From: Actinernus sp. WN-2022 | Lineage: Eukaryota; Cnidaria; Anthozoa; Actiniaria; Actinernidae | Direction: 5' to 3' | Assembly: GCA_030867875.1 (NCBI GenBank) | Contig: JAOWCC010001634.1 | Span: forward strand, 33,499,867 to 33,563,866 | DNA length: 64,000 nt | Notes under the pieces: generated by a model | What the model was told of the DNA's origin: nothing | Databases searched by the model: none | The model's input: the letters and a program-made list of their open reading frames with translations, nothing else | Made by a program: the position numbers and the translations under genes | Shown here: positions 56,860 through 64,000 of the stretch, one piece after another | Layout: each line of letters begins with the position of its first letter | Position numbering within the stretch: the stretch's first letter is position 1

Positions 56860-58340
56860 GTAAAGTCAGAAATGCCTGTGCACCAGATTGTCTAACAGCT
56901 CTATTCAACACTGTAGGGGAAACTGAATAAGATCATTCCACATGCTTGGTTAGCTGCAGAAACCGTCGAATTTGACCATTTAAAAGCGAGGAAATAAGTG
57001 CTGGATCGATTGAATGAATGCTAGAGCAATATGAGAAAGTTTCCTGGAGGGAAAATGCGGAAAGTTTAGATTTTCGAAGGATTACGAGGCCTCGAATTAA
57101 GACTCGCTACATGAACACTGGGCTAATGGCGTCTCGTGTTTCGTAGCAGTGGCATTTACGTTTTCAGGTTCTCGTTCTCTACGGAACGTAAACTCAGCGT
57201 TTTCACGTCGTGTTTTTGCAGACAACGGCTAAAATGATGCAGCTACATGCATTTTCACGTGCAGTTGTTGTATTTTGTAATTAAGTCCATAATTGTTTTA
57301 CCGCGTTGCCGTCGTGGTATCTTAAAGTACGGCCCTAATGACCCTTTAAACTGGTACGCATGAATTAACAGTGAATTATCATAATGATTGTGAAATATAG
57401 GGATTCCACCCCTGAGGTTCTATGCGAGTTTTGTGCTACGTACATACGGTAGTTCCAGCTTCATAGATTGTTTGATACTCCTGACTGTTTACGTTAGCAA
57501 GTCCTTTCTACGGTCAGTGTGATATAACGGTCAATAAAGTTATGAAATCTTACCAGGCGGGCTTCCTGATAGTTTTTGGACACTTAGCTCGATTAGCCTC
57601 TGGCTAGCCGGTAGCCTGCACTTTTCTTATCGGAATCTTTCATTTTCTTTTTTCTATATTTGTATTAACTTCCCGGTACAAATAAACGCGAAAATATACT
57701 ATTTCGATTTGCCACTTTTTCAGTGTCAATAGGTCAATTAGTGTTAGGAATGATCCGCCGGAAATAGTAACAAATATTCCCAAATAGACAAGTTAAACCA
57801 CAATTTTTTTGGAGAGTTACCGGTAAAATCCTGTACGCCGTTACTGTAAGCCGTTCTCATTATTCAGCGGAAGTGATGTCATAAGTTAACACACACAGGT
57901 AGCAGACAACTACGTCGCGCGAAATAGTGTGCATAAAAAAATAGCCAACCTCGCAAAGATAAATACAACTTTCTTCTTGTGTACGCGAAGACGTTTTTAG
58001 TAGAAATATGCCTCCAAGGCGTTCTGTTGTGGCCATTTCACGAGGAAAAGAACCTGCGAACCAGGTTGTCCCGCTGCTTAGGGGGTCAGCGTTATATGAA
58101 AACTAAGAAGAAAGGCAATCACGAATCTCGCACACTTTGCCAGAAATCACAATTAACGGTAAATTAATTACTCAATTCTCATTTCACGGACACAAAAAAA
58201 GGCAATTCAAGGGTCTCGGAAATTAAACAAAACACAATTCACGGGCAAATAAACAGCCTTTTCACAATTAACGAAAAAATATCATAGGTTGGCTTTAAAT
58301 CACGCTTCTCAAAAATACCCTTTACCACCCTCTATATAGT
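56860..58340. other. Unassigned DNA
   Basis: AT-rich with short GC-rich patches. A possible start MPPRRSVVAISRGKEPANQV lies at 58008 but breaks after about 30 codons. Repeated CACAATTAACGG / CACAATTCACGG motifs at 58145-58275 hint at a degraded element. Nothing else is recognised. Confidence 0.35.
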
Positions 58341-58344
58341 AAGT

Positions 58345-58565
58345 AAGTAAGTAATTAATTTATTTATACTTCTATTTTATTTATACTTCGATTACATTAT
58401 TAAAAGTAGGAATAGTTAAAATATATAATCAGTACGTATACAATGCTACTATCTAATAATTTGAATAACGCATGCACCTAATTAATATCTAACTATACAA
58501 TAACTGACTATAATTATCTAACTAATATTAACTATGAATAAAAAAACAAATGAATAAAATAGAGA

Positions 58566-58596
<31 letters not shown>

Positions 58597-59235
58597 TGAA
58601 ATTTATTAATTGTTAAAGAAATCGCTGCAGTGAGATTTAAAACGAGTGAGAGAGTTTGCTTGCCCCAGCTCGACAGGTAAGCTATTCCAAAGCACCGCAC
58701 CACTATAACTGAAGCTGTTCTTTAGAAAATTGGTGCGGGGCAGAGGAATAGCTAGTTTGCCCTCGTTGTCCCTTAGAGAATAGCTCGAAACGCTTCTACG
58801 GTCAGCGAACTTTGAATAAAGATATTCAGGCGCTAGGCCATTTAGCGATTTATAGACCATAGTTAGAAATTTCCGGTAATAAATTGTCTAGTTTTCTCTA
58901 GCCAAGTTTTTTGAATAGATCATCAGCATTGGCGTCGTAATTGGAAAAAAGTCAAAATTCGTAAAGCACGATTTTGAAGCTTTTGATGTTTAGTGGCAAG
59001 CATTTTATTGCAATCTCCCCAAACGACGCTACAGTAGTCGAAATGGGGCTGCACTAAAGCATTATAGATACACAAAAGTGTTTCAAAAGGTACAAAAGGT
59101 CTCGTGCGTTTCAGGGCGCCAATTCCTGAGGCAATTTTCTTTGACAGTTTGTCTATGTGCACATTCCAAGATAAGTGTTCGTCAATATGCACTCCAAGAC
59201 ATTTTATGGATGTAATCCGATATAGGGGCATCTTA
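58345..59235 (-). mobile_element. CR1-like LINE, C-terminal half
   Basis: The minus strand opens at 59231 with RITSIKCLGVHIDEHLSWNV, then KKIASGIGALKRTRPFVPFE, HFDYCSVVWGDCNKML and KLQNRALRILTFF. After a frame break near 58920 comes MVYKSLNGLAPEYLYSKFAD, YSLRDNEGKL and FSYSGAVLWNSLPVELGQ, ending at 58606. The 3' tail runs to a (TTAC)n end at 58345-58360. 5'-truncated at 59235. Same subfamily as 10424-11205. Confidence 0.87.
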
Positions 59236-59522
59236 GTTCGCCATCAAAAGTCAAATTACAAATTACATTTAGCCATATAGGCAGAAAATCAAGCTGAATT
59301 TTGCTTTGAGTACTTTTGATTTGAGCACTTTCGCTTTATCTAATTTCGTTTTTAGCACTTTTGCCTTATTGAGTCGGCTTTGAGAACTAACTCTCTCCAT
59401 TTTCGTTCTCCTTCTCCCCTCCCGCCTCCCCACTCACAAGGTAAACAAGGCAAAATACGTTTGAAATTGTAGCCACAGGAAGCCCAAAACCAATTTTGAG
59501 GATGGTAAGCCTATGCTTACCC

Positions 59523-60115
59523 ACACCGGAGCAAAACGGTATGCTCCGCTGGCCGAAATAACGAAGGATCTGGTATCAAATACAAATTACCGAGGGTTTA
59601 AACGTTTTTAGTAAATAACTTTATAACTTAGTAAACTCACAGTGAATTACAAATTAAGGAAACTTCAATCTGTTAAAGTCCTAGGCTTATCTTTTAAGTA
59701 GTTTTCTTATTTTTCGCGAAACATTTCGCGTAAATACGCGTACGTACGAAATAGGAGTGATTGTCTCTTTCTGCGGGAAACTGGGCTGGCGCGCGCGCGA
59801 CCAGCTCATGTAAGGCGCATGCGCGTGACGTTTTGTCGCGCTGTGATGCTCACCGTTCCCAAAATGAGTGATTCCTGGGGAAGAGCCCAGATCCTTTCTC
59901 GTACGTCGCGCATGTGCACTTCGATTTTGGCTGCCCTCGGCCGATGGCTGCTCTCGGCCCACACCGCGGCAAAACGGTATGCTCCGCTGGCCAAAAGAAC
60001 GAAGGCTCTGCTATCAAATACAAATTACCGAGGGTTTCAACTTTTTTAGTAAATAATTTTATAATTTAGTAAACTCACAGTGAATTACAAATTAAGAAAA
60101 CTTCAACCTGTTAAA
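59523..60115 (+). repeat. ~160-bp direct repeats 435 bp apart
   Basis: 59523-59680 and 59958-60115 are close copies (CAAAACGGTATGCTCCGCTG .. GTGAATTACAAATTAAG). The 280 bp between them are GC-richer and CpG-containing (CGCATGCGCGTGACG at 59816), with overlapping short frames on both strands that do not look genuine. The repeats could be the shared edge of an interspersed element or a local duplication. Confidence 0.8.
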
Positions 60116-60119
60116 GTGT

Positions 60120-60870
60120 TTATGAAACCAAATTTTGCATCTTTATTTTATTGCAGAATAATAAAGTTCATTCTTTTCTGATTATCACGAGTATATTTAT
60201 TTTTCAGTTCCGCCTTCGGAACGGTATCTTTTTCGCCATTCAAATTGACTACTTTATGCTAAAACTGTCCGGTTTGCCGCGCGGTGGACTCCAGCGACAA
60301 AGTTTCAGAGAAAGCTAAAAATAAGCGAGGAGGTGGAAGATATTGTGGCTGCATGGTGGCCTTGGTTTTCTTCCCGTATTTAACTTTATCCTACGCCAAA
60401 ATACAATGGACATTGAAGTTCTATTATACAGTGTTACTCATTCACAGCGCCAGTAATTACTGTGAACACACCAGAACTCAATGAGGTATTTTAATTACAA
60501 CGGGAACTCAAGCGGGAGAGACTCGTGTTTACAATTCCAAGATGGAGGATCCGGGACGCGTGCCGAGGGCGCATGCTCAATAGCAAGCGACCGCATACAA
60601 CTACACTACTGGCGTGGCCACTTTTCTTTCCTGTCTCCTTATCTAAGTAAATAACATTAATGGAATAACGACTATTCCAGCGTAACAGAACAGCTAATGT
60701 TTCAGTAACATAACATAATTGTATGGCTGGGAGGCAATTCCCCAGTACCATAATCGCTACTTTCAACAGACCTTTAACATTATTATCTAGAACGTATATA
60801 AACGTGTTTATAGTCCCGTATATAGGATATCATGTAGACTGCGGGTTTCTTCTAGACCGCTACTGAGGCT
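60120..60870 (-). other. Possible 3' LTR region of the gypsy-type element
   Basis: Lies directly beyond the pol 3' end. In minus orientation 60780-60470 reads TGTTGAAAGTAGC.. and is followed at 60463-60450 by TGGCGCTGTGAATG, which resembles a primer-binding site. A second LTR is needed to prove borders and is outside the window. 60284-60350 (+) reads as SEKAKNKRGGGRYCGC, faintly THAP-like. Low confidence. Confidence 0.3.
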
Positions 60871-60875
60871 TTAGT

Positions 60876-63800
60876 TCAGAAATCAGTGTAGTAGTCCTTT
60901 AGGTGTTGTGGGGCGAAGCGTTGTATTGTCGAACGTCTAAGCTGAGTACTGCTGCCATCGTCTTCGGGACAGTCGTAGGGAACTGCTGCATTTCTATGGT
61001 CACACTGAGTGAAAAAAATTGGCTTGGGCTGGTCAGCGTAAATGAGGGGACCAAGGTCATGTAGAGTGGGAACTTCTGAAGTGGGCAGTGCTGATATCTC
61101 TTGTGGGGTAGAGGGGGGCGGTGGAGGCGAAGGCGTTGAACGCGCGTGGTCCTGTAGAGTGGGCAGCTCATCATCGGAACAGTCGCCTGTGTCGTCTTGA
61201 CTTGTGTTTGTGGTATTGTTTCCGCAGGTGGCGGGTACTTTGTAACACTCGCACATTTTCACGCGATATGAGAAGTTCGTAGTTGTGAGCCAACAAATTT
61301 TCGGATATTGCACCATGTACCTTAATTCCACGGAGACGACAAGATATCGGTTACGACTTCGCGACTTTTTGCGGTCTGAGTGAAGATATACTAAGTCTCC
61401 TACTGTGATCGACAGTGCGTTGGTTTGCTTGCCTCTCGATCGGGGGGCTTTCGATTTCTCACTATGAGGATGGTTTTCCTGCCGTCGTTCATGTTGCTTG
61501 AGTATTAGTTCTTGGTCGGAAAATTACTAGTAAATTGGTCTCTTTGGGTCCAAATTTCTCTAGCTAATAAACCGCGCGATCGGATTCTAGACTTCAGGCA
61601 AGCGGTAGCTATCGATAGGGTTTTTAAAGAGACCGGTCCTCCTTGGGAATCTTGCTTGAGGAGCTCATCTTCTACCTCTTGTACTGCTTTTTCAGCGACA
61701 GGGTTTTTGTTTGGATTTTTCACTCTTCCTATTTCTAGAGACATACGGTGACGTTGCAGTAGTTCGTCGTTTACTAGTGCCTTAAACGCCGGTGCTGGGT
61801 CAGTTCGTATCACGGCAACAGGTCCGTCGAGAGGGCATAACTCGACGCATAACCGGATTAGAGCATCGCGTAATGTATGATGACGCTCGTCGTCTATCAG
61901 TGTTGTTGTGGTGTACGAAGTTACGGTCTCTCTCAGCACTAGGATTAGTTGGCGGGATCGTTTTATTACATCACAGGCGAATGAGACTCCAACTGCAGCT
62001 GGCGGGTCAGAAGTGGATTGTTCTACAATGGTGTGAGGTGTGTGACGGAGAGCTTCGCAAGCATGACAACCATCTGTTACGCAATCGATAGCTTTGTCTA
62101 GGTCTAGGGCGTAGAAGTAGCGGCTCACTACTTTCTTGAGTTGGTTACTGGAAGGGTGACTGAGCTGTAAGTGCAGAGCAGTGAGGAGTCCATCAAGGAT
62201 TTGGCGTGGGACAATAATGCATTCACGTGTGGCGGTCAGCGGTTCGTCTCGCTTTACAATTAGGAGGCCGTCCTTAGCGATTGTCGCGACGTTTAAGTAA
62301 CGTTTAACGTCCTTGATGTTTGTGAGTTTTTTAGAAGGGCGTGTACCTTTTGCGAGGTGAGCGTGAGTGCGGCGTAAATCAGCGCATTCGGACTGAATTG
62401 ATAACCACGATGTTCTGCTTGTAAAGGGGAGTCTTGCAAGGCCAGATAACACATCTTGGGATGATAGGAGTCGCGCCACGGACTCTTCAGTACGTTTGAC
62501 AAAGCTGCAAATCTGACATGCCATGTCGTCGCAGTCCGGGGCATTACGACTTGCAAAATCGGAGGGTAGAATGGAGGGCCCCGCTACATGTCGCACAGAA
62601 GCCTGGAAACGACTGCCGGTTGAAAGAAAGGTTGACACCCGTGGGCTAGCGGAAAACTCTCCTCTGCACAACTTTTCAAAGGCCTGCACACATGACTTGC
62701 TATCGGTGAGAACGCAAGCTTTATGACTGGACTGGATGATGTACGGGCTGAAGTGCTTAGTTGCAACGGAGATTGCAAGTGCTTCTACTTCACAGGGTAG
62801 CCATGACAACTGGTAGCCACGTAGCTTGGCGCTAATAAAAAACAGCGAGTGCTAACTTGCCAGAGCGGGTGATGTAGAGGGTCGCGGCGATCCCGGGCTT
62901 TTTCACAGCGCCGTCCGTTACTATCCACAACTGGTCGTCAGCCCTTGGGAGTGTGATTGCGCGGTTATTGGGAAGGGCGTCTTGAGCGGTACGGAACGCA
63001 CAGTTGAGGTTGTCAGTCCAATGGATGTCTTCTTGAGATTGTTTGCCAGCTACGACGTCGTCGAGGGGGGCTAGTAGGTTAGAACAGCGAGGGACTACGC
63101 GTGCTAGAACTTTATATGCCCCTATGAAGGACTTCATACCTCCAACCTTCTTGGGTGGACTACATGATGCTAGTGTAGAAACACGATGGGGACTTGCATG
63201 GAGTTTGCCTTGAGACCAAATCCACCCTAGGATTGTGGTGGTTTGGGGGTTAATGATGGTCTTGCTCGCTGATAGACGCAAGTTAGAGTTCTGGACTGTT
63301 GCCCCCGCAATACAAATCATCGGCGATCTTGGCGACTAGGCCTGACTGTAGCAAGTCGCCAAGGACGCGGCACATAAGCTCCTCTAGTGAGGTTTCCGAG
63401 CCGGGCATACCCATAGCTGACCGAGCTTATATACACGGACTCCGCGAAATGGAGTTGCAACCCCACAGTACTTCATAGACTCGCGGGCAAGAGGTATCTG
63501 GTAAAATGCGCTCGTTAGATCGGTAGCAATAATGTGCTTCCATTGGGCGATCTGGCGGAGTGTGCTGTCTACGTCGGGACTCAAGGAAGGCTGAGGTTTG
63601 GAATACCGGCCTACGTCGGCGAAGGCGGTAACGAGGCGAAAGCCACCGTTTGCTTTCTTGACCAAGAAAGATGGGTTAAGGTACTCTACTGACACGTCGA
63701 TGTCTTCAGGACGTTTGAAGACTCCAAGTTTTTCTAACTCGTCGAACTTTTGTTGAAGCTCGACAAGTTTATCGCGGGAGTACAGAGGTAGGCGACCTTT

Positions 63801-64000
63801 ACGCTGTGGTGGTTCTAATGGGCTCATATTCACCTTGGCTTCGAAGGGGCCTACGGCCCCATTGTATCCTGTGATGTTGGGGTCGAAGACACCATCATGT
63901 TGGTCTAGAAGTTTACGGAACTTCATCTGTGTCTCCGGGGGAAGTAGGTTGTCGGGGTCGAGTTTAACGTTATCAGAGTACTTAGCGTTTTGCGTGGAGG
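60876..64000 (-). pseudogene. Ty3/gypsy-type retrotransposon pol (RT, RNase H, integrase), frameshifted, cut by window end
   Basis: Minus strand; open from beyond 64000. [57 protein letters not shown]. After a 1-nt frame break near 63420 comes [17 protein letters not shown] and the catalytic IADDLYCGG (about 63345-63315). A deletion after ADDL removes part of the palm. Connection and RNase H: TTTILGWIWSQGKLHASPHR, FIGAYKVLARV, LWIVTDGA (D); frame break at an A6 run (62837-62842); LPCEVEAL (E), VLTDSKSC (D). Integrase: H..H and C-x2-C zinc finger ([16 protein letters not shown]), then the core D (FACDV), D (IRTDPAPAF), E ([12 protein letters not shown]). The C-terminal tail ends at 60876 (RRSTIQRFAPQHLKDYY) after a frame break between 61331 and 61505. 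Multiple lesions make it non-functional as assembled. Confidence 0.85.

Noticed and set aside
57979..58167. Short frame starting near the MPPRR sequence
   Set aside because: Breaks after about 30 codons in its best frame and lacks any recognisable domain.
60284..60484. THAP-type zinc-finger gene start (RGGGRYCGC)
   Set aside because: Only the first few residues resemble a THAP N-terminus; the following sequence has none of the expected cysteine/histidine or AVPTIF motifs.

Overview
The window is animal nuclear DNA, most likely from a cnidarian and probably an anthozoan (coral or sea anemone). This is inferred from several things: the many decayed L2/CR1-type LINEs, a Penelope-like element, ISL2EU, Crypton and Mutator/Kolobok-type DNA transposons, tRNA-derived repeats, intronless rhodopsin-class GPCRs, AT-rich DNA, and GT..AG introns. 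It is almost wholly accessory, repeat-dominated sequence. The only plausible host protein genes are two near-identical GPCRs at 31714-32613 and 35970-36875.

Layout. 1-2062: Penelope-like reverse transcriptase on a strongly G-rich strand, cut by a 100-N gap (2063-2162). 2163-11205: LINE fragments in both orientations, a five-copy 174-bp tandem repeat (5251-6122), a recurring block called 'A' here, and one half of a MYB-type transposon. 11511-15780: a two-gene ISL2EU-type transposon with a SAP/SWIM/YqaJ nuclease on + and a THAP/DDE transposase on -. 15796-23570: more LINEs, including an almost full-length decayed one (18025-20902), the second MYB-type fragment, a GPCR scrap and a MITE with 31/32-bp inverted ends. 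23747-29080: three inverted-repeat elements butted end to end at TA microsatellites, one carrying a LINE. 29150-37368: a duplicated GPCR segment with Crypton, MITE and foldback insertions. 37797-38447: an intron-containing Crypton-type recombinase fragment.

38837-46255: a tandem then inverted array of about 354-bp units, each with a tRNA-like gene with anticodon AGT. A 5603-bp transposon (39153-44755) interrupts it. This transposon has 889-bp inverted repeats and exact TTAA duplications, and encodes a Mutator-like transposase fused to a DEDDh exonuclease with all catalytic residues. The uninterrupted target site survives in neighbouring array units, so the insertion can be read base by base. 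This is the most interesting object in the window.

46260-60870: LINEs, MITEs (two with TTAA/piggyBac-like ends, one inside the D-loop of a tRNA-derived SINE), palindromic repeats and unassigned DNA. 60876-64000: a Ty3/gypsy-type pol pseudogene (RT, RNase H, integrase) on the minus strand, running off the window.

Many transposon frames are broken by single-base changes inside short homopolymers, so some 'pseudogenes' may be intact genes with assembly errors.
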